DNA of 64,000 bases, from contig CAXXWD010000008.1 of the NCBI GenBank assembly GCA_963667595.2, positions 62,001 to 126,000 of the forward strand, in the 5' to 3' direction. Shown piece after piece: positions 18,263-27,121 of the stretch (position 1 is the first letter of the stretch; each line of letters starts with the position of its first letter). The position numbers were made by a program, and so were the translations under genes. This DNA is from JAHJQZ01 sp963667595. GTDB taxonomy: Bacteria; Pseudomonadota; Alphaproteobacteria; Rhizobiales; Devosiaceae. The notes below the pieces were generated by a model. It had not been told where the DNA came from and searched no databases. It saw nothing but the letters and a program-made list of their open reading frames with translations.

Positions 18263-18709
18263 CTAGATCGAGGAGATAATCGATTCCACGAAGGTCCGGT
18301 CCTGACCATAGGACGGCGTCCTGTGGGTATTCATGTCGACGAGCTTGCCATCTTCAAGGCCGTAAAGAATGTCGTCGGTCACCTTGCCGTTCTTGTCGAA
18401 ATAGACGGCAAGGACCCGCCGCTCCTTCGGAATTCTCAATCCGAAAGCGGTTCGGTCGACCTTGGTCTCGACATAATAGAAGGCGGTCTGTTCGCCGAAC
18501 GTATTCGTCGCCTGGGGAGAACCGAGCACGGCGACGACAAGATCGACGCTCTGGCCGGGCCGTATCTGCTGCAGGGCACTGTCCGAAATGACGTAGCCCT
18601 CGGTGCGGTGGGCGACAAAGGCTCCGGTTGAACAGCCAGCAAGGCCTAATCCGAGACCAAGAGCCGCAACGAGTTTCAGTGTCTGCCGCCGCGTGCTGTC
18701 CGTGACCAT
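18263..18709 (-). CDS. bamE: BamE (SmpA) family outer membrane assembly lipoprotein
   Basis: A signal peptide with a hydrophobic stretch and the lipobox GLAGC is followed by the SmpA/OmlA fold pattern: a conserved turn SALQQIRPGQSVDLVVAVLG with the next segment SPQATNTFGEQTAFYYVETK. BamE stabilises the BAM complex. I chose the ATG preceded by GGAGAAG; a frame that stays open far upstream overlaps the neighbouring plus-strand gene and is not credible. It is divergent from the UQCC gene, the usual alphaproteobacterial order. Confidence 0.9.
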   Translation of the reverse strand: MVTDSTRRQTLKLVAALGLGLGLAGCSTGAFVAHRTEGYVISDSALQQIRPGQSVDLVVAVLGSPQATNTFGEQTAFYYVETKVDRTAFGLRIPKERRVLAVYFDKNGKVTDDILYGLEDGKLVDMNTHRTPSYGQDRTFVESIISSI

Positions 18710-18859
18710 GGAATTGACTTCTCCACCCACACTCATTATGCCCGCCTGCTGCGGGACGGGCCGAGGCATGTGTAGCCGGCAAACACGCGATCTGGCAAGC
18801 TCGCTCGCGTAAGCCTGTCGTATCGAACGACACCGGTCCCACCGTTTCCGGGAGTCGCC

Positions 18860-19387
18860 ATGACCTGGTTCCTCAATCGAAAGCCACGCATCGGCGGTAC
18901 CCATTACGCCCTCTACGGCGCTATTGTGGCGCAATCCCGGCGACCGGTTTTTTATGCGGAATGGGGCGTGCCCGACACGGTCACGGGGCGCTTCGACATG
19001 GTCAGCCTTCACATGGCGCTGGTTTTGAGGCGTCTGCAACAGGACGGTCCGGCCCATGCGGATTTTGCCCAAGCCCTGTTCGATCTGTTTTTCAAGGATA
19101 TGGACCGTTCGCTGAGGGAAATGGGCGTGGGCGACGTTTCCGTTCCCAAACGCATCGAGAAAATGGGGGGCCTGTTCTACGGGCTCGTCGAGGCCCTCAA
19201 CACCGCGCTTGACGGTGAAACCAACGACGCGCTCGAAAAAATGCTCGTTCGCGACATCCTGCCCGACAATCAGATCGCGGGCGCGCCGCATCTTGCCGCC
19301 TATCTTCGCGAAAAAACCGACCGGCTTCAGCGCATGTCGGCATCTGACCTCGCTGAGGGCAAACTGGACTGGGGTGAAACGGAATGA
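18860..19387 (+). CDS. Ubiquinol-cytochrome c chaperone family protein
   Basis: The 175-residue product resembles the bacterial relatives of mitochondrial CBP3/UQCC1, which assist assembly of cytochrome bc1. Recognisable segments are HYALYGAIVAQSRRPVFYAE, DMVSLHMALVLRRL and FQALFDLFFKDMDRSLREMG-like sequence leading to VGDVSVPKRIEKM. GGGAG precedes the ATG. The stop overlaps the ATG of the DUF177 gene, and bamE is divergent; this trio is a common alphaproteobacterial arrangement. Its presence fits a respiratory bc1 complex elsewhere in the genome. Confidence 0.88.
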   Translation: MTWFLNRKPRIGGTHYALYGAIVAQSRRPVFYAEWGVPDTVTGRFDMVSLHMALVLRRLQQDGPAHADFAQALFDLFFKDMDRSLREMGVGDVSVPKRIEKMGGLFYGLVEALNTALDGETNDALEKMLVRDILPDNQIAGAPHLAAYLREKTDRLQRMSASDLAEGKLDWGETE

Positions 19388-19932
19388 CCGCCCATCGCAA
19401 CGACGCGCCGCTGCTCGACGCAAGCATCAGGATCGATTCCCTGCCCCTTTCCGGCCGGCATGTCTCGGTCGCCGCCGATGAGGATCAGCGCGCCGCCATC
19501 GCCGAACGGCTCGACATTCTGTCCGTCGACGCCCTGAGTGCCGAGTTGACGGCCCGTCCGCTTCGGGGGGGCATCGAGGTCAGCGGGCAGTTGAAAGCGG
19601 ATGTGACCCAGGCCTGCGTCGTCAGTTTCGATCCGGTTCCCGAGCATATCGAGGAAGACCTGTTCCGCCTGTTCCTCCACAGCGCGGAAGCTGAACCCGA
19701 TCCGGTTTCCGGCGCCGAAATCTATGTCGATCTCGACGGCGACGACCTGCCGGATCACTTCGACGGACCGGAGGCCGATCTCAGCGAATGGCTGATCGAG
19801 GTTTTGTCTCTGGCGCTCGATCCTTACCCGCGCAAGCCCGGCGCCGAGGTCGATCCGGCCTATGTCGATACCGAATCCGACCCCGATTCGCCGTTCGACA
19901 TGCTCAAGGCCCTGAAAGCGACAAAGGATTGA
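19384..19932 (+). CDS. DUF177 (YceD) family protein
   Basis: A 182-residue acidic protein with the DUF177 core: GQLKADVTQACVVSFDPVPE, with a single cysteine where E. coli YceD has the conserved region, then a strongly acidic stretch and the ending SPFDMLKALKA. YceD proteins are linked to 23S rRNA accumulation and usually sit next to rpmF and plsX; here rpmF is absent and plsX follows after 133 bases. Overlaps the preceding gene by four bases. Confidence 0.88.
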   Translation: MTAHRNDAPLLDASIRIDSLPLSGRHVSVAADEDQRAAIAERLDILSVDALSAELTARPLRGGIEVSGQLKADVTQACVVSFDPVPEHIEEDLFRLFLHSAEAEPDPVSGAEIYVDLDGDDLPDHFDGPEADLSEWLIEVLSLALDPYPRKPGAEVDPAYVDTESDPDSPFDMLKALKATKD

Positions 19933-20065
19933 CGCACGGCTCCTGAAGCCATAGTGCCTCATGCTGAACTGAACTATGGATTGAACGCGGGTGCGAGCCC
20001 GCGGCAGTTTTTTTGCGGGTCATCCGGAGCGCCACGTCCCGGAACGCGGAAGGAATTGAACATAG

Positions 20066-21133
20066 ATGAGTGGAACGATCAGGCTTTCGGTGGACGCGAT
20101 GGGCGGCGACAATGGCCCGCGCATCGTGTTGCGTGGCGCCGAAATGGCGTTGCGGGACCGTGGCAATGTCGAGTTCCTGTTTCATGGACCGAGCGATGTG
20201 CTCGACCCGCTCCTCAACGAATTTCCCCTTTTGAAAACGGTTTCGACCGTTCGACACGCCGAAACCGTGATCTCCATGGATGAAAAGCCAAGCCAGGCGC
20301 TCAGGAAGGGACGCAACAAGTCTTCGATGTGGTCGGCGCTTCAGGCCGTCAAGGATGGCGAAGCCGATGCCGCCGTGTCCTGTGGCAATACCGGCGCGCT
20401 GATGGCCATGGCCACCTTCTGCCTGAAACCGATGGAAGGCATTTCCCGCCCTGCCATCGCCGCCATCTGGCCAACCCTCAGGGCCGACATCATCGTACTC
20501 GACGTCGGCGCGACGGTCGGCGGCGACGCCCAGCAACTGGTCGATTTCTCCATTCTCGGCGCGGCTCTGGCTCGCGCCCTTTTTGATGCGGAATCGCCGA
20601 GCATCGGCCTGCTCAATGTCGGGGTCGAAGAAGTCAAGGGGCTTGAAACCGTCAAGGAAGCGGCGCGCATCCTCAACGCCCATACCGATGCCGGCTTCAC
20701 CTATCACGGATTCGTCGAAGGCGACGACATCGGCAAGGGAACGGTCGACGTGGTAGTGACGGAAGGCTTCACCGGCAATATCGCGCTGAAATCGGCCGAA
20801 GGCACGGCGCGTCAGGTCGGCACCTATCTGAAGAATGCTCTCAAGGCCAATTTCATGTCGCGGGTCGGGGCCCTCTTCGCCCTGCAGGCCTTAAGGGCTC
20901 TCAGCCGCAAGATGGACCCCCGCACCGTCAATGGCGGCGTGTTTCTCGGCCTCAACGGCGTTGTCATCAAGAGTCATGGCGGCACCGACGAAGTCGGATT
21001 CAACAGCGCCCTTGGCCTCGCCTACGAAATGGGCCGCAGCCGGCTGATCGACAAGATTGGCAACGGCCTGGCCAAATTCCGTCAAACAGAAGATCAAACA
21101 GCAACCGAACAAAAAGAGGCTGGACCAGCGTGA
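20066..21133 (+). CDS. plsX: Phosphate acyltransferase PlsX
   Basis: PlsX converts acyl-ACP to acyl-phosphate for phospholipid synthesis at the inner face of the membrane. The N-terminal LSVDAMGGDNGPRIVLRGAE, the segment AVSCGNTGALMAMATF, LLNVGVEEVKG and VVTEGFTGNIALKS are family signatures, and the length of 355 residues is normal. GGAAGGAATT lies ahead of the ATG. Its TGA overlaps the GTG of fabH. Confidence 0.97.
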   Translation: MSGTIRLSVDAMGGDNGPRIVLRGAEMALRDRGNVEFLFHGPSDVLDPLLNEFPLLKTVSTVRHAETVISMDEKPSQALRKGRNKSSMWSALQAVKDGEADAAVSCGNTGALMAMATFCLKPMEGISRPAIAAIWPTLRADIIVLDVGATVGGDAQQLVDFSILGAALARALFDAESPSIGLLNVGVEEVKGLETVKEAARILNAHTDAGFTYHGFVEGDDIGKGTVDVVVTEGFTGNIALKSAEGTARQVGTYLKNALKANFMSRVGALFALQALRALSRKMDPRTVNGGVFLGLNGVVIKSHGGTDEVGFNSALGLAYEMGRSRLIDKIGNGLAKFRQTEDQTATEQKEAGPA

Positions 21134-22104
21134 GCCCACTCAAATCCATCGTTCGCGGCGTCGGCGGTTATCTGCCTGAACGCGTGCTGACCAATGACGA
21201 ACTGGCCAAAATGGTCGACACCTCCGACGAATGGATCACGCAGCGCACCGGCATCCGCCAGCGCCATGTCGCGGCGGAAGGTGAAGTGACCTCCGATCTG
21301 GCGACACGCGCCGCCGAACGGGCTCTTGCCAATGCCGGCATGACGCCGGCCGACATCGACCTCATCGTGCTGGCCACATCGACCTCGGACATGACCTTTC
21401 CGGCCACCGCGACGCTGGTGCAGAACAAGCTCGGCATCACCCAGGGCGCGGCCTTCGACGTACAGGCGGTGTGCTCGGGATTTGTCTATGCGCTGGCGAC
21501 GGCGGATTCCTACCTGAAGAACGGACTGGGCACGCGTGCCCTGGTCATTGGCGCCGAGACCTTCTCGCGTATCCTCGACTGGACCGACCGCGGCACCTGC
21601 GTGTTGTTCGGCGATGGCGCCGGCGCCATGGTGATCGAAGCGGTTCCGGAAACAAAAGCCGACGGACGCGGGATATTGCAGTCCTCGCTGAGGGCCGACG
21701 GCACCCATTGGGAAAAGCTTTATGTGGACGGCGGCCCCTCCTCCACCCAGACGGTCGGCCATCTGCGCATGAGCGGGCGCGAGGTCTTCAAGCACGCGGT
21801 CGGCATGATTTCCGACGTCATCGAGGACACGTTGGCCAAGACCGGCAACACCACCGCCGAGATCGACTGGTTCGTTCCCCATCAGGCCAACCTCCGCATC
21901 ATCGAAGGCGCCGGCAGGAAACTCCACATCCCGTCCGAGAAGACCATCATCACCGTCGACAAGCACGCCAACACCTCGGCCGCCTCCGTTCCCCTGGCCC
22001 TTGCGCTCGGCGTCGAGGACGGCCGTATCAAGCCGGGCGACCTCGTCATGCTCGAAGCCATGGGCGGTGGATTTACCTGGGGCGCCTCTCTGGTACGCTG
22101 GTAA
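21130..22104 (+). CDS. fabH: Beta-ketoacyl-ACP synthase III FabH
   Basis: FabH starts fatty acid elongation by condensing acetyl-CoA with malonyl-ACP. The catalytic triad is visible: Cys in DVQAVCSGFVYAL, His in WFVPHQANLRI, Asn in DKHANTSAASVPLAL. The start is a GTG overlapping the plsX stop. 324 residues, normal length. With plsX it forms the usual lipid operon leading into ihfA. Confidence 0.97.
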   Translation: MSPLKSIVRGVGGYLPERVLTNDELAKMVDTSDEWITQRTGIRQRHVAAEGEVTSDLATRAAERALANAGMTPADIDLIVLATSTSDMTFPATATLVQNKLGITQGAAFDVQAVCSGFVYALATADSYLKNGLGTRALVIGAETFSRILDWTDRGTCVLFGDGAGAMVIEAVPETKADGRGILQSSLRADGTHWEKLYVDGGPSSTQTVGHLRMSGREVFKHAVGMISDVIEDTLAKTGNTTAEIDWFVPHQANLRIIEGAGRKLHIPSEKTIITVDKHANTSAASVPLALALGVEDGRIKPGDLVMLEAMGGGFTWGASLVRW

Positions 22105-22258
22105 AAAAAGAGGATTCGATCTCGGTTTGTCCACCATACGGGACTCTATCAGGAGACCGGCAGACCCCAGATTGACCGAAACCGCTAAGCAGCCTAATGT
22201 TTTACGACGGGTTGGCGGTGACCCGGCACACGACCCATAGAGGTCGAATGGAGGGAAT

Positions 22259-22570
22259 ATGGCGAACAGAACGGTGACCCGCGCTGATCTGGCCGAGGCG
22301 GTTTACCAGTCCGTTGGCCTGTCGCGTACCGAGTCTGCGGAGCTGGTCGAGCGTGTGCTCGATCTGATCTGCGATTCCCTGGTCGACGGCGACAACGTAA
22401 AATTGTCTTCGTTTGGTTCGTTTCAGGTACGTGCGAAGAACCAACGGATCGGACGAAACCCGAAGACCGGCGAGGAGGTACCAATCCTTCCCCGGCAGGT
22501 TCTTGTGTTCAAACCCAGCAACGTGTTGAAGACCAAGATCAACAAATCTATGGTTGGCTCTGGGAAATAA
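22259..22570 (+). CDS. ihfA: Integration host factor alpha subunit
   Basis: A HU/IHF-family DNA-bending protein of 103 residues. VTRADLAEAVYQSVGLSRTE at the N-terminus, the DNA-binding arm GRNPKTGEEVPILPRQVLVF and position between fabH and a MerR-type regulator identify the alpha subunit rather than HU. GAGGGA lies just before the ATG. IHF is a co-activator for many sigma-54 and recombination systems. Confidence 0.94.
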   Translation: MANRTVTRADLAEAVYQSVGLSRTESAELVERVLDLICDSLVDGDNVKLSSFGSFQVRAKNQRIGRNPKTGEEVPILPRQVLVFKPSNVLKTKINKSMVGSGK

Positions 22571-22594
22571 GGGCTAATCACCAGGGGCGCAGGT

Positions 22595-23026
22595 TTGGAC
22601 AAGTCGCCGGATGCGTTTAGAACGATCTCGGAAGCGGCGGACGAGCTCGGATTGCCCCAGCACGTCCTCAGGTTTTGGGAAACGCGATTCGCGCATTTGA
22701 AGCCGCTCAAGCGCGGCGGTGGCCGGCGGTATTATCGTCCGGACGATATCCTGCTTCTCAAGGGCATCCGCTACCTGCTTTACGATCAGGGCTTTACCAT
22801 CAAGGGGGTGCAGCGCATCCTCAAGGATCAGGGCGTCCGACAAGTCGTTGCCATTGGCCAGGCCGAATCCCTGGAAGGCGTCGAGGATGTCGTCGAAGCC
22901 TTGTCGCTGCCCGACGCGGCCTCGAATCCGGCCCTCAGCGACGACGACCGCAAAAAGCTCAACGACGTGTTGAAAACGCTGCTCGAATGCAAGCGCGCGC
23001 TCGATGATGCCCGGGACGGGCACTGA
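22595..23026 (+). CDS. MerR family transcriptional regulator
   Basis: A 143-residue MerR-type regulator, with the winged helix-turn-helix at the N-terminus (FRTISEAADELGLPQHVLRF, then RRYYRPDDILLLKGIRYLL). A variable C-terminal helical region follows. It reads from a TTG preceded by CGCAGG, 24 bases after ihfA. The ihfA-merR pair is conserved in alphaproteobacteria, but the regulator's target is not known. It converges on the tRNA-Pro gene. Confidence 0.9.
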   Translation: MDKSPDAFRTISEAADELGLPQHVLRFWETRFAHLKPLKRGGGRRYYRPDDILLLKGIRYLLYDQGFTIKGVQRILKDQGVRQVVAIGQAESLEGVEDVVEALSLPDAASNPALSDDDRKKLNDVLKTLLECKRALDDARDGH

Positions 23027-23047
23027 ACCGATTCTCCTGAAGGGAAA

Positions 23048-23124
23048 TGGTCGGAGCGGCGGGATTTGAACCCACGACCCACAGTCCCCCAGACTGTTGC
23101 GCTACCAGACTGCGCTACGCCCCG
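23048..23124 (-). tRNA. tRNA-Pro (anticodon GGG)
   Basis: A complete 77-base cloverleaf with encoded CCA. The acceptor stem is CGGGGCG/CGCTCCG, the D arm GCGC-GCGC, the anticodon stem ACAGT/ACTGT with loop CTGGGGG giving anticodon GGG, and the T arm GTGGG/CCCGC with loop TTCAAAT. GGG reads CCC and CCU proline codons. Confidence 0.97.
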
Positions 23125-23127
23125 ACT

Positions 23128-23177
23128 GGAGCGTGTCCCAGGAAAAGTGGAAACGGTTTTCCGGTTCGGGACACGCG
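23128..23177. repeat. Dispersed palindromic repeat, family A
   Basis: The stretch can fold into a hairpin with outer arms GCGTGTCCC and GGGACACGC around a core with GAAAAGTGGAAACGGTTTTC. Related cores occur near 29.7, 33.7, 42.8, 44.15 and 55.0 kb. It resembles the short palindromes common between genes in Rhizobiales. It lies just upstream of the tRNA-Pro gene. Confidence 0.7.
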
Positions 23178-23373
23178 ACAAACTAAAAAACTGGAGCAGG
23201 TTGATCGGTTCGACCTGAACCAGACCTGTTCCAGCAGCGGTTGGTAATCGGTTTTGACGGCGTGTGCAAGTGTGCGTCTTTGATCTCCTGCCCGGTTTGT
23301 ACCGAATGAGGCGTAATCTTTTACTATTATCGTGGACTTTCGAAAAACGCGCTTCGGGAACCCAACCATACCC

Positions 23374-24342
23374 ATGAGCTCACTTGCCGACCAACTGAAC
23401 CGATGGCCCATTTCGCCGCCTGTTTCGCTGATCCCGACCCAACGGTCGGAGAACCGCGTCTTTCACGTCGTTGACAGCGACGCCCGACGCTTCATTCTGA
23501 GGGTCCATCGGCCGGGCTATCACGATGTCGAGGCCATTCGTTCGGAACTCGACTGGATCATGGCGCTCGGACGCGACACCAGCGTGCTCGTTCCCACGAT
23601 CGTCTTGACGCGCGACGGCGCGCCTATCGCGCAATTGGATGAGTCGGCCGGTTGCGCGCCCTGCCTTGCCGTCCTGTTCGACGAACATCCCGGCGACCTG
23701 CCGGACGAAACCGACCCGCGCCTGCCCGAGATTTTCGAAGCGCTCGGCGAAACGGCGGCGCAATGTCATCTGCATGCGCTCGGCTGGACGCCGCCGCCCG
23801 GCTTTTCCCGTCCGAGCTGGACGATCTCCAACATGCTCGATCCAGGCGCCATCTGGGGCAACTGGCGCAATGAGCCGGATCTCGATGCGGCGGATATCGC
23901 GGTGCTCGGCGAGGCCCAATCCTGGCTCAAACGTCAATTCAGGGGGTATGGCGAAGACAACAGGCGGTTCGGCCTCATTCACAACGACATGCGGCCGTCC
24001 AATTTCCTCTGGCACGAGAACAGGCTGCGTCTGATCGATTTCGACGATTGCGGCTTCGGCTGGTTTGTCGCCGACTTCGCCGCGTCCGTATCCTGGTTCG
24101 AAACCGATCCGCGCCTGCCGAGCCTGTTCCGACGCTGGCGGACCGGCTACGAGCGCCACCGCCCGCTCGACAGCGACGATATCGCCAGTGTCGACGCGGC
24201 CGTCATGGCCCGCCGCATGCTCCTTCTCGCCTGGAGCGTTTCGCGTGCCGATACCGATCTGGCGGAATTGCGGGCCAAGGGCTTCGCCGAGGATACTGTG
24301 GCGCTGGCGCGACGCTTTCTCGATGGCGAGGCGCTGGTTTGA
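23374..24342 (+). CDS. Phosphotransferase enzyme family protein (APH/choline kinase fold)
   Basis: About 322 residues with the aminoglycoside phosphotransferase/homoserine kinase-II fold. Visible are the N-lobe strand VDSDARRFILRVHRPGYH with the likely ATP-site lysine replaced by arginine, the catalytic loop LIHNDMRPSNFLWHENR, and the metal-binding LIDFDDCGFGWFV. The substrate cannot be told from the sequence; homologues phosphorylate small hydroxyl or amino compounds. I prefer the ATG of MSSLADQLN, though an in-frame GTG lies 14 codons upstream and neither has a strong ribosome site. It is convergent with nusB. Confidence 0.86.
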   Translation: MSSLADQLNRWPISPPVSLIPTQRSENRVFHVVDSDARRFILRVHRPGYHDVEAIRSELDWIMALGRDTSVLVPTIVLTRDGAPIAQLDESAGCAPCLAVLFDEHPGDLPDETDPRLPEIFEALGETAAQCHLHALGWTPPPGFSRPSWTISNMLDPGAIWGNWRNEPDLDAADIAVLGEAQSWLKRQFRGYGEDNRRFGLIHNDMRPSNFLWHENRLRLIDFDDCGFGWFVADFAASVSWFETDPRLPSLFRRWRTGYERHRPLDSDDIASVDAAVMARRMLLLAWSVSRADTDLAELRAKGFAEDTVALARRFLDGEALV

Positions 24343-24364
24343 AACCGTCCGGGCCCGATTCGGC

Positions 24365-24844
24365 TCAGGCCCGGTCGCCCAGCCGCTTGACGATGGCGTC
24401 GAGCACGCCATTGACCAGGCCGGGCACCTCGCCCTCGTAGAAGGCGCGCGAAATATCCAGATATTCGGAGATGACCACGCGGGCCGGAATATCGGGCCGC
24501 TTGAGCAGTTCGAACACGGCGGCCCTCAAGATGGCCCTCAACGTCGCGTCGATGCGCGTGACCGGCCAGTCCGAAGGCAGGCTGGCATCGATCATCGGGT
24601 CGATATCGAGCTGTGCCGCAACGACGCCCTTGACGATCTGGCCGAAGAAATCGGCATCGGCCGGCAGGTATTGTTCGCCCTCGACTTCCTGGCCGAGCAG
24701 ATCCCTGGAAAAGCTGGCGATCGTGTCTTCGAGCGAAACCCCGCCGACATCCATCTGATAGAGTGCCTGCACGGCGCCGAGACGTGCGGCGCCGCGTTGA
24801 TTGGCATGTCGAACCGGTGTTTCGTCTTTGAGGTGATCAGCCAT
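24365..24844 (-). CDS. nusB: Transcription antitermination factor NusB
   Basis: NusB binds boxA RNA with NusE and supports rRNA antitermination. The all-helical protein of 159 residues contains RGAARLGAVQALYQMDVGG at the N-terminus, then TRIDATLRAILRAAVFELL and VVISEYLDISRAFYEGEVPG, the family patterns. It begins two bases after the nrdR stop. In many alphaproteobacteria the riboflavin genes ribD, ribE and ribH lie between nrdR and nusB; here they are absent. Confidence 0.95.
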   Translation of the reverse strand: MADHLKDETPVRHANQRGAARLGAVQALYQMDVGGVSLEDTIASFSRDLLGQEVEGEQYLPADADFFGQIVKGVVAAQLDIDPMIDASLPSDWPVTRIDATLRAILRAAVFELLKRPDIPARVVISEYLDISRAFYEGEVPGLVNGVLDAIVKRLGDRA

Positions 24845-24846
24845 CT

Positions 24847-25320
24847 TCAGCCCGCTATGTCCTCGCCGGGTTCGTCGTCGAGTTCGGCCAGAAAAGAGCG
24901 GAAGTCGTCGGCACTTGTGAAGTTCATGTAGACCGAGGCGAAGCGCACGAAGGCGACGTCGTCCAGTCCCTTGAGGCCCTCCATAACGAAAGAACCAATT
25001 TTTTCGGAGCTGATTTCGGCGTCCCCGAGGCTTTCGAGCTGCCTGACGACACCGGAAATCATGCGATCCACCCGTTCGGGATCGATATCGCGCTTCCTGA
25101 CGGCGGTCGAAACCGAACGGGAAAGCTTATCGCGATCAAACGGAACCTTGCGGCCCGACTTCTTGACGACGACGAGGTCCCGCAACTGCACGCGTTCGAA
25201 GGTGGTGAACCGCCCGCCGCAGTCGTTGCAGACGCGACGACGCCGGATGGCGACCGAATCTTCGGTCGGCCGGCTATCCTTGACCTGGGTGTCGTCGGAA
25301 CCGCAATAGGGACAGCGCAT
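24847..25320 (-). CDS. nrdR: Transcriptional repressor NrdR
   Basis: NrdR represses ribonucleotide reductase genes when dATP is high. The zinc ribbon MRCPYCGSDDTQVKDSR with VCNDCGGRFTTFE is at the N-terminus, followed by the ATP-cone domain (VVVKKSGRKVPFDRDKLSRS). 157 residues, normal. It lies six bases after glyA, an old and widely conserved pairing. Confidence 0.97.
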   Translation of the reverse strand: MRCPYCGSDDTQVKDSRPTEDSVAIRRRRVCNDCGGRFTTFERVQLRDLVVVKKSGRKVPFDRDKLSRSVSTAVRKRDIDPERVDRMISGVVRQLESLGDAEISSEKIGSFVMEGLKGLDDVAFVRFASVYMNFTSADDFRSFLAELDDEPGEDIAG

Positions 25321-25326
25321 CAGGCC

Positions 25327-26622
25327 TCACACCGCTGGATAGATCGGAAAACGCGCGGTCAGGGCTTCGACCTTTTCGCGAACCGCCGCTTCGACACCGG
25401 CATTGCCTTCGTCCGAATTGGCGGCCTTGAGCCCATCCAGAACCTCGACGATCAACCGGCCGATTTCCTCGAACTCGGCCGTGCCGAAGCCGCGGGTGGT
25501 GCCGGCCGGCGTGCCGAGACGCACGCCCGAGGTCACGAACGGCTTTTCGGGATCGAACGGAATGGCGTTCTTGTTGCAGGTGATATAGGCCCGCCCGAGC
25601 GCGAGCTGGGCGCGCTTGCCGGTCGCGTTCTTGGGTCTGAGGTCAACCAGCATCAGGTGATTGTCGGTGCCGCCCGAAACGATGTCGAGGCCGTTGTCCT
25701 GAAGCGTCTTGGCGAGCGCCCTGGAGTTGTCAACGACAGCCTGGGCATAGAGCTTGAAATCGTCGCTGAGTGCCTCGCCCAGCGCCACCGCCTTGGCGGC
25801 GATGACATGCATGAGCGGCCCGCCCTGCAGGCCTGGAAAGACCGCCGAATTGATCTTCTTGGCGATCGCCTCGTCGTTGGAAAGGATCATGCCGCCGCGC
25901 GGTCCCCTCAGCGACTTGTGGGTGGTGGTCGTCACCACATGGGCATAGGGGCACGGCGAGGGATGAACGCCGCCGGCAACGAGACCGGCGATATGGGCCA
26001 TGTCGACCATCAGATAGGCGCCGACGGAATCGGCGATCTCGCGGAACCGTTTCCAGTCCCAGAAACGCGAATAGGCCGTGCCGCCGGCCAGAATGAGCTT
26101 GGGCTTGTGTTCGTGGGCCTTGCGTTCGACCTCGTCCATGTCGAGGAGGTCGTCGTCGCGCCTGACGCCGTAGGACACGACCTTGAACCACTTGCCCGAC
26201 ATGTTGACCGGCGAACCATGGGTCAGGTGACCGCCCGAATTGAGATCGAGCCCCATGAAGGTATCGCCCGGCTGCAACAGCGCCAGGAACACCGCCTGGT
26301 TCATCTGCGAGCCGGAATTGGGCTGCACATTGGCAAAATTGACACCGAACAGCTTCTTGGCGCGCTCGATGGCCAGGTTTTCGGCGATATCGACATACTG
26401 GCAACCGCCGTAATAGCGTTTGCCGGGATACCCCTCGGCATATTTGTTGGTCATGATCGAGCCCTGAGCCTCGAGCACGGCGCGCGAAACAATGTTCTCG
26501 GACGCGATCAGCTCGATCTCGTGGCTTTGCCGGTTGGCCTCAAGTGCGATGGCTTCCGCGATCTCGGGATCGCGCTCGGCAAGGGGCGATGAAAAGAAAG
26601 CAGTAGTGGTGGCGGCGTTCAT
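25327..26622 (-). CDS. glyA: Serine hydroxymethyltransferase GlyA
   Basis: GlyA interconverts serine and glycine with tetrahydrofolate, the main source of one-carbon units. The PLP lysine is in VVTTTTHKSLRGPRGGMIL. Other signatures are EGYPGKRYYGGCQYVD, YLMVDMAHIAGLVAGG and TSGVRLGTPAGTTRGF. 431 residues is the usual length. The 274 bases upstream contain no gene that I can support and should carry the promoter for glyA-nrdR-nusB. Confidence 0.98.
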   Translation of the reverse strand: MNAATTTAFFSSPLAERDPEIAEAIALEANRQSHEIELIASENIVSRAVLEAQGSIMTNKYAEGYPGKRYYGGCQYVDIAENLAIERAKKLFGVNFANVQPNSGSQMNQAVFLALLQPGDTFMGLDLNSGGHLTHGSPVNMSGKWFKVVSYGVRRDDDLLDMDEVERKAHEHKPKLILAGGTAYSRFWDWKRFREIADSVGAYLMVDMAHIAGLVAGGVHPSPCPYAHVVTTTTHKSLRGPRGGMILSNDEAIAKKINSAVFPGLQGGPLMHVIAAKAVALGEALSDDFKLYAQAVVDNSRALAKTLQDNGLDIVSGGTDNHLMLVDLRPKNATGKRAQLALGRAYITCNKNAIPFDPEKPFVTSGVRLGTPAGTTRGFGTAEFEEIGRLIVEVLDGLKAANSDEGNAGVEAAVREKVEALTARFPIYPAV

Positions 26623-26896
26623 GACCGGTCCCCATGATGATGCGAAAAAATGGCAGGACGGGCACGCTCTATCATGCGGCGCGCACTAAATCCAAGATGG
26701 AATAAACTGGACGTCGGGTGAGAAAGCCGTTTCATGACGGGCTCCCGTTGTTCGAGGGTGCCCAGGCGAGCGGCGGCGGCGATCCGCGCTCCCCGATGGT
26801 GGCCCATCTTCATTCTCGCCAGTCGCGCGGACGCTTGGACCATACGGCATCAACCGCGCGAAGAAAAGACACGCCAGACATGCGGGAGCCGGTCGA

Positions 26897-27094
26897 TCAC
26901 ATGGATGTGGACAGCTTGCGCCTGAGCTTGGCCAGAGCGACCTGCTCGATCTGGGACCGCGGCGCATTGGCTGGCGCGACGATCACCACCTCCGTACCCG
27001 TTCGGGAATCGATGGCGCTGACGCGCATCTGCACGCCAACCCTTACGAACTCGAACAGGACTTCGCCCTGGCCGTCATCACCGGATTGCGGCAT
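26897..27094 (-). CDS. Small conserved protein, DUF6898-like
   Basis: A 65-residue protein with the core GEVLFEFVRVGVQMRVSAID followed by GTEVVIVAPANAPRSQIEQV and a basic C-terminus. This matches my memory of DUF6898, a short family found in alphaproteobacteria, but the name is unchecked. It starts 27 bases after the L,D-transpeptidase stop on the same strand and may be co-transcribed. Function unknown. A plus-strand frame over the same bases lacks family features. Confidence 0.72.
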   Translation of the reverse strand: MPQSGDDGQGEVLFEFVRVGVQMRVSAIDSRTGTEVVIVAPANAPRSQIEQVALAKLRRKLSTSM

Positions 27095-27121
27095 GCCCCC
27101 TCCCCTCAGGTTGAGACACGA

